From contig OX465115.1 in NCBI GenBank assembly GCA_949987565.1, forward strand, positions 3,506,004-3,570,003: a stretch of DNA of 64,000 nucleotides, read 5' to 3'. Both the position numbers and the translations under genes were made by a program. Positions within the stretch are counted from its first letter, which is position 1. Each line of letters opens with the position of its first letter. The DNA is from Luidia sarsii. Its lineage: Eukaryota; Echinodermata; Asteroidea; Paxillosida; Luidiidae. Shown piece by piece: positions 47,984 to 59,400 of the stretch. The notes under the pieces were generated by a model. The model worked only from the letters and a program-made list of their open reading frames with translations, was not told the origin of the DNA and searched no databases.

Positions 47984-49739
47984 AGGTCATGTGACGGATT
48001 CGAATATTGCAAACCAGCAAGCCCTCATTGAATTACATGTACATTCTTCTCGACGCAAACATCATGTTGTATCTACCATATCAATAATGTATGTACAACA
48101 TTTGAATGTCTAGTGCCCACAACAGTTCAACTGCCTATACACAATTGATGTTTCAATTCCCCCAACTATTGTTCATGCCAGTTGTATGCCACAGTGCAAG
48201 GCAAGCTCAAGCACAAATGGAATTGGGTACCAGACGCCAATGCACAATAGGTGTGAATGGCATAAGGGGATCAGACTGTTCTACAACATAGTTGCTATGC
48301 AATGTGTGTTTAAGTCGGGAGACTTTCATGTTAACATGCCTGACCAGTGAAACCAATAAGGTTACCAGACCCAATCCAAACGCTGCACATCCTATTAGCT
48401 TACAGTTTTTCACTTAAAATGCCAATTATTATCTTATATACAACATGTCTGAAAAACGTGAATAAACAATATAAATAATGTGATAAAATCCATCTTCTTT
48501 TTCTTAAATATGCAATTCAATCTGTTAATACATAACTCAGTCCACTTGATACTAGTCTGTTTACAATTTAAAGGTTGTCTCTGAAACGTTTGACAAAACG
48601 CCACAAGCACTATGGGCCCAGATGAAATGTGACATCGTATACAAGTGCATAAACGTTTCACATTGATACACAGCCACACTTTCAGGTGTTCAGAAACTGA
48701 TCTGGGCTAAGTATTCCGTCTTCGAGACACCATCTCTACACTCTCTAAAATATTCATTCTATAAACATCGAAAATTAAAAAAAGAACCTCTCCTCTCATA
48801 TTATTCTTTAGAATAAGCAATTCCATTCTGGGGGGTTTAAAACCGACCCCAAAACTGGTCCCATTTCAGAGCTCCATGTAGTTGTAGATTAGGTAGGCCT
48901 ACTTATCGGTAAAGATTGATCGGTGGTGCTCTAAAACCAACAAATAGTGAAATAAATTGAATGTAAAACTTGAGAAATTGGCAAAGAGCAGTTGACTGAA
49001 CCCTATTTGGGAGAGCCATCTGACTACAGGATAGATACTAAGTCTGAAGTCTCTGGTATTTCTTTTTTGGGGGGCCAATTCTCCGAGACTAGGAGAATTC
49101 AATTAGTGCATCTGTTGAGAGTAAGACACCACTGACAATCTGACATACATGTAGTGCAGAGGAGTATTAGAGTTGATATTGTTCGTGCTGATCCGACTGT
49201 AAAATGTTTTTGAGGTACAGTAAATATCCTGAGCTCTGTGCGCTTCTACCGTACTGTCCAGACGGCAGACCACTGCAGCCTGGGTCAATGAGTTGGCACT
49301 TCTTACACACTGAAACCTACTTGGTCCTTTGCGGGTAAACCAACGACAGATCATAAATCACTGGGAGAGTCTGAATGCGGTTGCTCTCCGAGTCTGCCGG
49401 CCCGACCCAGGCGCGGCGTGATTCTGGAGAGACACAATCGAGGGGGGGGGGGGGGGGACGACGTACAGTATTCAGGAGAACATCCTGGGTGCATTGATAC
49501 ATTAGAGTTGTTTTCAATGTGAACTTAGAGGTGTGAGGCGAACTGGTGCGTGCGAATACTGACAATCCTGTATGCGAAGGCTGTCGGGGCGATGTGGAAA
49601 ATGGGTTGCTGATAGGAGAGGGGCTGTGTGCTGGATGCCTTGGACTTCTTGAGGCAATGGGCAGGGAATGATTTTTTTCAAGGTGCACGGTGTGGCGTTG
49701 CTATACAATGAAGCCAGTCATCAACTGATTGCAGTGCAG
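47984..49739. other. Probable RERE 3' UTR or downstream sequence
   Basis: AT-rich, largely unique sequence without long reading frames that resemble proteins. A run of 16-17 G lies at about 49442-49458. If the candidate poly(A) signal at 46.82 kb is used, this is 3' UTR. Confidence 0.4.
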
Positions 49740-50290
49740 GTTGACAACTTTCAGTGCAAGGTGGAATGGGTTGCGGATACGAGAAGGGTTTGAGGAGGGT
49801 TTGGTGGCAGGGCTCCTGAGGGGATCTGGGAGCTAGAGACATGGCTGAGATGGGTAGGCCTATTCTTAGGCTTTTCATTCGGGGCTGGGGAGAAGGGGAT
49901 AGGTCTTGGGAGCCTTCTCATCTGGGCTGGGGTGTACACACACAATGAAGGTGATAGGTCTTGGGAGCCTAATCTGGGCTTGGGTGGAGGGACACTAGGT
50001 CTTGGGAGCCTTCATATCTGGGTTAGGGTAGAGGGGATAGGTCTTGGGTGCCTTCATATCTGGGTTAGGGTAGAGGGGATAGGTCTTGGGAGCCTTCATA
50101 TCTGGGTTAGGGTAGAGGGGATAGGTCTTGGAAGTCTCATATGGGCTAAAAGGTGGGGTGTTGGGATAGGTCTTGGGAGCCTCATCTGGGCTGGGGTGGA
50201 AGGGACAGCAGGTCTTGGGAGCCTTCACATCTGGGCTGCGGTGTAGGGGTTAGGTCTTGGGAGCCTCATCTGGGCTGGGGTGGAGGCGGA
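49740..50290 (-). repeat. 42-bp minisatellite overlapping the RERE stop codon and 3' UTR
   Basis: Units on the plus strand begin GATAGGTCTTGGGAGCCTTC and repeat with a 42-bp period, best preserved at 50037-50130 and degenerate on both sides. The period is a multiple of three, and one minus-strand frame reads a 14-residue unit MKAPKTYPLYPNPD several times. That frame is +1 relative to RERE. The RERE TGA lies inside the first unit. Confidence 0.85.
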
Positions 50291-51345
50291 GGCGGGGGAT
50301 AAGGGTGCCGTTCAGACAGCATCTGACGCTGGATGTGCTCGTGCTGAATCTGCTGGGCCAGCACCTCGGGGATGGGCGGCCTGTACAGGCGGCCGTGGGC
50401 GGCCGTGACCGGCGGCGGCCCCCCGATGGAAGCTGCAGCGGCCGCAGCGGCCGGGTTGATCATGGGGTGGGGCGGCTGGCCGATGGAGAGCGGGTTGGGC
50501 GGAAGGTGGAGGGTCGGCGGAAGCACGGCCGGGCTGGGCTGGTCGGGGAGCACGCCGCCCTGCGACAAGTAGGTGTGGTGGATGTGCTCCTGCGGGTGGA
50601 AGTGGACGTGGGTGTGGGAGTGGGAGTGCGAGTGGTGGTGCGGGGTCGGGGGCCGGCCCGCCGCAGCGGCGGCCGCCGCAGCCGCGGCGGCCCTGGGGTC
50701 GCCCATCAGGGCCATCCGCTCCAGGTGGATCCGCTCCGAGGTCAGGCGGTCGGCCGAGAAGGCCGAGCTCTCCGGGCCGTGGACCCGGAGGTGGTGCTCG
50801 GCGTGGGCCCGCTCCAGCTGCTGCGAGTAGTTGCTGAGCTGCTGCGGCGAGGGCATGGGCTCGCCGGGGTGGTGCGGCGGGTAGGGGCCCAGGGGCGTGG
50901 CGGTGGCGCTGCGGGCAGCGGCGGCCACGTACTGCTCGTAGCCGGGCTTCAGACCCCGCTCCCGCATCTCGCGCTCCCACAGCTCCATCTCCCGCAGCTC
51001 GCGCTCCTGCAGGATGCGCAGGTCGCGCTGCCGCAGGTCCCGCTCCCGCAGCTCGCGCTCCACCAGGTCAATCTGGGCCTCGCGGCTCTCCAGGGCGTAG
51101 ACCTGCTCCAGCTGGTACTGCAGCATGGGGTCGGGGCCCATCAGGTTGCTGGCCGGGTTGCCGGCGATGACGGCCGCCGCGTGGGGCCGGGCGTACTCGC
51201 TCAGGGTGCGCATGGCCGGCAGGTCCTGGTTGGGGTAGCCCGAGTAGCCCGGCGAGCCCCGGGGAGGCGGCATCTGCTGGAGACCGTAGGAGCCCGTCAC
51301 CTGGGCATCGGCCGTTGTGTTCTCCGGAGGAGATTCCGGCTTCTT
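50266..51345 (-). CDS. RERE: RERE exon 12: RE-dipeptide and His-rich C-terminus
   Basis: The exon has 359 codons plus TGA. It starts [15 protein letters not shown] after acceptor CAATCCAG, then [14 protein letters not shown] (vertebrate [13 protein letters not shown]), [15 protein letters not shown], the dipeptide block [52 protein letters not shown], poly-Ala, and [19 protein letters not shown]. The final residues [12 protein letters not shown] lie where a 42-bp minisatellite begins. I do not see a counterpart of the vertebrate end DYYSRLKKE. Confidence 0.93.
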   Translation of the reverse strand, partial: KKPESPPENTTADAQVTGSYGLQQMPPPRGSPGYSGYPNQDLPAMRTLSEYARPHAAAVIAGNPASNLMGPDPMLQYQLEQVYALESREAQIDLVERELRERDLRQRDLRILQERELREMELWEREMRERGLKPGYEQYVAAAARSATATPLGPYPPHHPGEPMPSPQQLSNYSQQLERAHAEHHLRVHGPESSAFSADRLTSERIHLERMALMGDPRAAAAAAAAAAAGRPPTPHHHSHSHSHTHVHFHPQEHIHHTYLSQGGVLPDQPSPAVLPPTLHLPPNPLSIGQPPHPMINPAAAAAAASIGGPPPVTAAHGRLYRPPIPEVLAQQIQHEHIQRQMLSERHPYPPPPPPPQPR

Positions 51346-54300
51346 CTGGATTGAGAGGGGGGGAAAAAAACACACAAAAAAAAAACACACATCAAGCCAC
51401 TCAATTGAGATCACAGTCCGTCCACTCCAAGTTGAGCTCGACCTAGCGGAACCTTGCCAACCCGACCCTTTGGGACCGTTCCCTGGCAAATTACACATTT
51501 TGTGGTCATGGTCAAGTATGTGTACTCAGGGTCACGTTTTTGTACTCATGGTTGAGTACTGGTTCCCATGGCCGAGTGTATTTGTGATGCGCTGTGAAAA
51601 TGAGTCACTTCTCGCACAGCCATTTTCCAACGCACAGGGGAGTGAAAAAAAAAAATCAAAAATTTCAAAACTTTGGGTTTATAATAATAATAATAAATGT
51701 ATTTATAGAGCGCCTTTTCCAGGGATGCAAAGCACTTGGGGAGAGTGCCAATACAAAGACGAGATCAGTGGACAACAAAACAAAGTAAAATTACAGGTTC
51801 CTATTGAACAAGTGAGTCTTAAGAAGTCTTTTGAACTGGTCAGTGGATGAAGCATTGCGGATGGAGGTTGGAAGAGCGTTCCAATTTTTAGGTCCGGAGA
51901 TGGAGAATGCGCGGTCCCCGGCTCTCTGGAGGGTACGAGGAACTACCAGATTGCATTGTGAACGAAGGCCTTGGCGATTGGGTTTCCTGAGATCAAGAAT
52001 ATCCGAGATATCAGGTGGGAAAGTGTTAGACACAGTTTTGAACATGTTCAATGCCGTTTGGATTGTTTCGTCAGTATCCAGTATCTGCTGATTGGAAACC
52101 TAAATGTGAATTCAAAACTTGGGGTGAAGGGAGGTATCTAGGTGACAATCCCTGACAATCCCTGACCATAATTTCAACCCCGGTGACTCATTTTGGCAGA
52201 GCTCGTCAAAAAGGGAAAAAAAAAATCAAGTACTACACGGATCCATGAGACCGTAAAACTGAGACAAGATGAAAGGAGCCAAGCCGATGCACTCACCGCC
52301 TGCTTGTCGGTGCTGCTCGGTCTCTTGCTCCGACCCTCCTCTTTGCTCTTGCTGCTCCGCTCCTCCGCCTCCTTCTTGACCAGCACCTTCTTGGCTTCCT
52401 TCTCCTTGGCGGCGGCCGCAGCGGCCGCCGCCGCGGCGCTCTTGGCCCTCTTGGCGGCCAGCCTGGAGCTGTCCAGCGGGCAGAAGACCATGTCCGTCCG
52501 ACTGCAGGAGTTGTGGCCGCGGTGCCAGTGCCGGATGAACCTACGGTACGGGGAAGGTCGAGGGGAAATCGAGTTGGGGGGGGGGGTGGAAGGCCAAGGA
52601 AATGAAGGGGGAACATGTTGATCATGCCATACACAATCAATACTGCAAACTTTAACTTAACCTAACTGAGCACACACACAGTACACCCACAACTAGGATC
52701 CAGTGCAGCATCCCTTGTACCCGCCTTCACCCTTCACTTGGCTAAATCCCACTCACCAGGATCCCTCTCTACACTACATAAGCCTCACTCCCAGTTGGAA
52801 GGGGGGGGGCTCAAGGAAATTAGTGGAAATAAGTTGATCATGCTATACACAATAAATGCTGCAGACTTCTTGCTAACTTTAACCAACTGGGGGTCGGGAA
52901 ATCGAGTCGAGGGGAAAAGCCAAGGCACTGAAAGGAAACATGTTGAACATCACAAAAATTGTTGTTGATTTGTTTATATCTTAGGACATCAAATACAGAC
53001 ACATCCTCCAGGACAAAACAAAGTTTAAAAAAAATAATTCATCAAAGCTGTGTCTGACTTAAAATACTAAAAGACAAAGAAGGAACAAATTACAGAGACC
53101 AAAGACACAAAAACACCCAAAACAGACATGACAAAAGGCACAACAAACAAGATATGAGAAAATAATAGCCAACAAAGACTGCCTTTAACCTATGGGGGTC
53201 GTGAAATCTGGGAAAGCCCAAGTCAATGTCACGAACTAAGCAGCAGATTGAGAGGCAAGCGCTTTTGATTTTGACAATCAGAGAATCGTGTCAGTAGATA
53301 GGGTCGGATGGCAGTAGAAGGGGAGAGTCTCACCTTGCTGATGAGCTGATGTGGTCCGTCCTGTCCACAACCACCGGATCCGGGGAGGGCATCCGCGGGT
53401 AGACCCCCTTGTCCTCCTCCTCCTCCGCCTCGCTGCTGGAATCGGCTGCTTCCGGCTCCCGCTTGTCGGCCGTCTGCTGCGGGGGCTCCGGAGGTCCGGG
53501 AGGCTTCTGGTCGGCCTCAGGTTCGTCCGGCCTCTCCATCTTGATGACAACGTTCTGAGCCCTGGGCACAGCGGAGGCGGAGGCGGAAGGTCTGAGAGGC
53601 TCCGGCGGGGGGAAACGGTGGTGGTCCCTGGTCGGCTTCATCGGCCGCTCGGCGGAGCTGCTGAGGTGCTCGGGGAACCTCGAGTAGTCCGCCGTCCGGT
53701 GCATTTCCTCGGGGGAGGGTCGCTGGAGGTCCGCGGCGATTCGCGGCACCTCGCCCGACCTGCTGAGGTCCCTGGGTCTGGGCGGGTCTCCGGCGGCGGC
53801 GGCGGCGGCAGTGGCAGCGATCTCGGTCCGGGGCGGCTCTCCCGAGCGGGGGCGCTCTTCCGGCCGGAGGTGGTGCTGGTGGTGGTGGTGGTGGTGGTGG
53901 TCCCTGGGCCTGGTGTGGTCGGGGAAGCCGTGCCAGGCAGCGTAGCGCTGATGGTGGTCGGCCAGCCGGGGAGGCTCCGAGAGCCTCATGGGGTCCACCG
54001 CCCGGACGGGATTCTCGGCCGGTCTGGGCTGGTCCCGCGGTCGCTGGCGCTCTTCCGGCCTCGGGTGCTGCTCCACCTGCGGGTGCATCTCCGGGTGCCT
54101 GTGCGGCTCGATGAATCCCGGGGTCTTACGCGGCGCCGGGTGGTCGTCGCGTCTCTCGCCGCCGCTGCCGCCGTCGACGGGCCTCGGGTACTCGTCGTGT
54201 CTCGCCGGGTGGGCGCCGTGCCTGGGGTGGTCCACGAATCGCGGGCGCTCCTGCTTCAGGTGCTCGGTGGATCGGTGGCGGTCCTGAGGGTTGAGGTGAT

Positions 54301-56464
54301 CGCCGGGCTTCGGCGGCTCCCCCGGCCGGGGGTGATCCGCGGGCCGGGGGCTCCCGTCCTTCCCCGGCCGCTCCCCGTGCCTGACCGTCTCCGGCAGCGA
54401 TCGCAGGTGCTCGCCGGGCCTGACGTGCTGGCTGGGCTTGAAGTAGTCCCCGTGCCTCAGGGGGTCGCCGGGCCGGAAGAGCTCGGGCCTCATGTGCTCC
54501 GGGTACCTCAGCTGCTCCCGGAGGTGGCCCAGGTGGCTGCCAGGACCGCCGCCCCGCTGCCTGGACTGCTGCTCCTCCGGGGACCTCAGGTACTCCTCCG
54601 TCGGCTTCGGGGGCGGGTCCCTGGGCGCCGGCGCCCGCTCCTCCGACTTGAAGTGGCCCGGCGCGTGCCGGCCGTGCTCCAGCAGCGGGTAGCGCCGCTC
54701 GGGGCTGGGCCGGTTCTTGTCCACGGAGCAACGGGACAGCTCGGCCGCGAGCCTGGAGTCGGCCTGGTGCCTGGCGTAGTCGGCCGAGGCCTTCAGCTTG
54801 GCCACCTGCTGGGTCTCCTCCTGCGACCGCTCCTGGGACTCCCTCCGCCCGTCTGTCGGCGGCGGTGGCGGTGCTGCTGCTGCTGCTGGCAGCGGCTTGG
54901 AGGCGTAGGGGTACTCGAACGGCGACCGGACGTTGCTCGGGATGCGCAGACCGTCCTCGTGCCTCCGGGCCTCCTCGGCGCTCGGGCCTGCCGCGGTGGA
55001 GCGCCTCGGGTGCCGCAGACTCTCGCCCGCCTGCTCCGCCTGGCTCCTCGGGTAGTCGGCGGGGTAGCGGATCTGGTCGCGCTCGTCCTTGGCGGGCCTC
55101 TCCTTCTCCGGAGTCTTGGCGGCGGCGGCGGCGGCGGAGGCAGTGGCGACGGCGGCGTCGCGGGCCTTCAGGAGCTCCGGCGGGGTGCCGTAGCCTTCCG
55201 CCGGTGGGGCTCGGGCCTTGTCAAAGGGAAGCCTCTGGAGGTAGCCGGCCTCAGAGGGAGGGGGCCGGAGGCTGGGCACGGGAGGCCTGTAGCGGCCGTC
55301 CGGAAAGTACAGCCGCTCGTTACCGCGGAGGTAGTCCACGGGAGGGGGCCGGAAGCGGTCGACGGGCGGCCGGAAGGCGTCGGGCGGCAGGCTCTGCGGG
55401 GTGGAGCGCTCCGGCGTCTGCACTCGCGGAGACGACGCCCCCCCGCGGGACGGTCGCTCCTCGGCCTTCTCCGCGACGGGCTCTCGCTTGATGAGCGGGA
55501 CGGGCTGGTGCTGGTGCTGGTGGTGGTGGTAGATGTCCGGGGGCTCCTCGGGTCTCTCCGTCTTGATCAGGGGCATGGGCGGCGGGCGGTAGTAGGGCTC
55601 CCGCCGGGCGGCAGAGGGGCTGCCGGCGCCGGCCCGGGCGTCCAGCGGTGGCCGGCCGCCGGGCGAGGCGCTGCGCCGGTCCCGATTCTCGTAGCCCTGG
55701 ATGACGGAGAACGGCTGCGGTGCGACGGCCGGGCCGCTGGGCAGCGCTCGGCCGCCGCCGTCGGCGGTGGCCGGTTCCACCTTCTCCTCCTTGATCTTCA
55801 CCGTGGGCACGATGAGGGGCAGCGGCCGCACCTGCTCCTGGCCGGCCGACTCCGCCGCCGCGGCCGCCGCTGGCGATGGCGACGGGGACCGGGACGAGGA
55901 GCTGGCCTCGTCCGTCGTCCCTTCCTCCTCCTCCCCATCCGGCGGGGCGGACTCGTCGTTGGCATTGGAAGCGCCGACACAGTTGCCGCCACTATCCTCG
56001 GCGGTGGTGGTGACCGCGGAGGCGTCCTGTTCCGGGTCCGAGTTGGTCTCCATCGCCTCCAGCTCCTTTCAGAACAACAGCAAAAAAAAAATAATGAAAA
56101 AAAAAAATAATAATTCAGACGGGATCTTTTTTTTACGGTTTTAACAGATCGAATTGAGCAGTTCGAAATACCAGTTTGACTTTTAAAAAAAAAATTAAAT
56201 CAAAAAAAAAAAAATCATTTCCGGAAATCTTAAAAAAAAAAAATTACATCAAAAAAAAAATAAACATTTCCGGAAATCTTACCAAAAATGACTCCATTTC
56301 GGGAAATCTTACATCACTTATTTATAGGGCTAGATTTGGAGAAAGACCTCCCCACACCCACCTGCGCTTCCGCCTCTGCGGCCATCGCCTCATCGCCTTC
56401 CTGCTCCTCCGACCGCAAGGGCTCGTCGGTCGTCTCCTCATCCTCAGCCTCCTCCTCCTCCTCC

Positions 56465-56499
<35 letters not shown>

Positions 56500-59400
56500 G
56501 CCGGCGGGCTCCTGCTTGATGGAGGGGGCAGTCGGGCTGTCCGGAGAGGGCTCCTCCTTTCAAAAAAGAGCACAGTGAACAGGTTGGGAGGTTTAAGCAC
56601 GAGATCTTCAGGTTCACGATCTTCCCAATGTTGCATATGGCCCTTTAAAAGACAAAAGACTGCAGAACCGAAATGAGAGGGTGATCCTTGGAGATCAACG
56701 GCAAGGAGAGAGGAGAGGTGAGTGGGAGAGAGGGAGGGAGAGAGAAAAGGGAGAAAGAGGGGGAGGGAGGGAGGGAGGGAGGGAGGGAGGGGGAGAGAGG
56801 GAGGGAGGGAGAGAGAAGAGAGAGGGAGAGAGAGAGAGAGAGAGGGAGGGGGAGAGAGGGGGAGAGAGAAAAGGGAGGGAGGGAGGGAGGGAGGGAGGGA
56901 GGGAGGGAGGGAGGGAGGGAGGGAGGGAGGGAGGGAGGGAGGGAGGGAGGGAGGGAGGGAGGGAGGGAGGGAGGGAGGGAGGGAGGGAGGGAGGGAGGGA
57001 GGGAGGGAGGGAGGTAGGGAGGGAGGGAGGGAGGGAGGGAGGGAGGGAGGGAGGGAGGGAGGGAGGGAGGGAGGGAGGGAGGGAGGGAGGGAGGGAGGGA
57101 GGGAGGGAGGGAGGGAGGGAGGGAGGGAGGGAGGGAGGGAGGGAGGGAGGGAGGGAGGGAGGGAGGGAGGGAGGGAGGGAGGGAGGGAGGGAGGGAGAGA
57201 GAAGAGAGAGGGAGAGAGAGAGAGAGAGGGAGGGGGAGAGAGGGGGAGAGAGAAAATGGAGAAAGAGGGGGAGGGAGAAAAGGGAGAAAGAGTGGGAGGG
57301 AGAGATGGAGAGAGATGAGAGAGGGACAGAGAGAGAGGGGGACAGAGAAGGACAGAGTGAGGAGAGGAGAGGGCAGAGAGGGGGCAGAGAGAGAGAAAGA
57401 GTGAGAGGGCCCCACCTTGACTTTCTTGTCGTTGGACTTGCTGCTGCTATCGCTGGAGGTGCTGAGTGTGCTGGGTGAGTTGCGGTGCTTGTCCTGTTTC
57501 CGCTCCATGTTGACTGGGCTGCAGGGCTCGCTGACGCTGCCGTGCTTGTTGCGCCCGCTGCGAAGCGTGGAGCTCACCTGTTGCCACACCGGGGAAAATA
57601 AAAAATAAAAAAAATAAATAAAAAATTGCCACAATTTTTCGGAAACTATGTTACAGTGAATCTTACGGCTTTGTGAAATCCTGAGGAGAGTCACAATTTT
57701 TGGGGGATCCGAGAATTTCTCGTTCCTTGGGTTTTGAGTTCCTCTCCAACTCACCAGATCTCTCTGCCGCCTGGTCCTCAGCTTGTGTCGGACCACGTCG
57801 TACGACTCCCCTTCCCGGACCGGCTTGAACATGAACGCCGGCGGCTCCCGCGGGTTCTCGATGGGCGGGAGCTCGCCGTACTTCTTGAAGCCCAGCCGGC
57901 AGTTGGTGCAGAGCAGGATGCGCTCCCGCGAGCCGTGGTGCCAGTCTTTGGAGGCTGGACGGGAGACAGAGAGAGAGAGAGAGAATGAATGAGAGCCAGG
58001 CAGGTGAGATGAGAGGTTAGAGGTTTAGACAAGACACCGGGACAGACAATTAAAGACAGAGAGAGGCAAAGAGGAAAGGACATAGAGAGAGAGAGGAACA
58101 GAAGGAGATGGAGAGAGCCATACAGACAAAGGCAATGAGAGACATACCGTAGAGGAAAGCACACACAAAAAGACAGAGAGGGACAAAGAGACAGAGAGAG
58201 ACGTATAGATAGAGAAAGGCAGAGAGAGAGACAGAGAGGAAAGGACAGACAGAGAGACAGAGGAACAGAAGGAGATGGAGAGAGTCAAAGAGACTGAGAG
58301 AAGTATAGATAGAGAAAGGCAGAGAGAGACAGAGAGGAAAGGACAGACAGAGAGACAGATGAACAGAAGGAGATGGAGAGAGACAAAGAGACAAAGGCAG
58401 AGAGAGACAGAGAGAGAGAAAGAGACAGAGAGACATACAGACAGAGAAAGGCAGAGAGAGGCATGAGCCTCCATCCCTATTGGTGGTAGACTGCCAGCCA
58501 AGGCCGACAAATAGCTGACAAATAGAACTGGGAGGGGGTGACTAGTCTGAAGCAAGGCATGAGCCTCCATCTTTATTGGTGGTAGACTGCCAGCCAAGGC
58601 TGACAAAGAGAACTGGGAGGGGGTGACTAGTCTGAAGCAAGGCATGAGCCTCCATCTCTATTGGTGGTAGACTGCCAGCCAAGGCTGACAAAGAGATCTG
58701 GGAGGGGGTGACTAGTCTGAAGCAAGGCATGAGCCTCCATCTCTATTGGTGGTAGACTGCCAGCCAAGGCTGACAAATAGAACTGGGAGGGGGTGACTAG
58801 TCTGAAGCAAGGAATAAGCCTCCATCCCTATTGGTGGTAGACTGCCAGCCAAGGCTGACAAAGAGAACTGGGAGTGGGTGACTAGTCTGAAGCAAGGAAT
58901 AAGCCTCCATCCCTATTGGTGGTAGACTGCCAGCCAAGGCTGACAAAGAGAACTGGGAGGGGGTGACAAGTCTGAAGCAAGGCATAAGCCTCCATCCCTA
59001 TTAATGGCAGAACATTGCAGCAGAGAGAGAAAGAAGACAGACAGATCATCCCCAGCCACTTACTGGTGGTGAAGCAATGCCGGCAGGCGTAGCTGCTGAA
59101 GTCCCTCTCGCTGTCGTCGCTGTCCATGTCACTCTCGCACGCCGAGCTCAGGTCCACTGTGGGTCGTAGGGCCGGACGATCGGTGGCGGGCCAAACGGCA
59201 GGCAGGAGGAGGAAGAGGAGGAGAATGCAGAGCACAACCAAATCCAAACGCCATGGAGACTCCCCATAGTAACAGTATGGGACGTCCTTTACCTTGCTAT
59301 GAACCACTGCATACAACATCTATCACTGACCTTCTAAAAATGCACAGCAGTGCGCCAGTGACTAACATTTGAACGTGCGTCCATTGCATTGATCTATTAG

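Noticed and set aside
53351..56110. A 919-codon open frame on the plus strand opposite RERE exon 10
   Set aside because: It mirrors the GC-rich low-complexity exon, has no recognisable domain, and the minus strand has splice sites and a family-specific end block that prove the coding sense.
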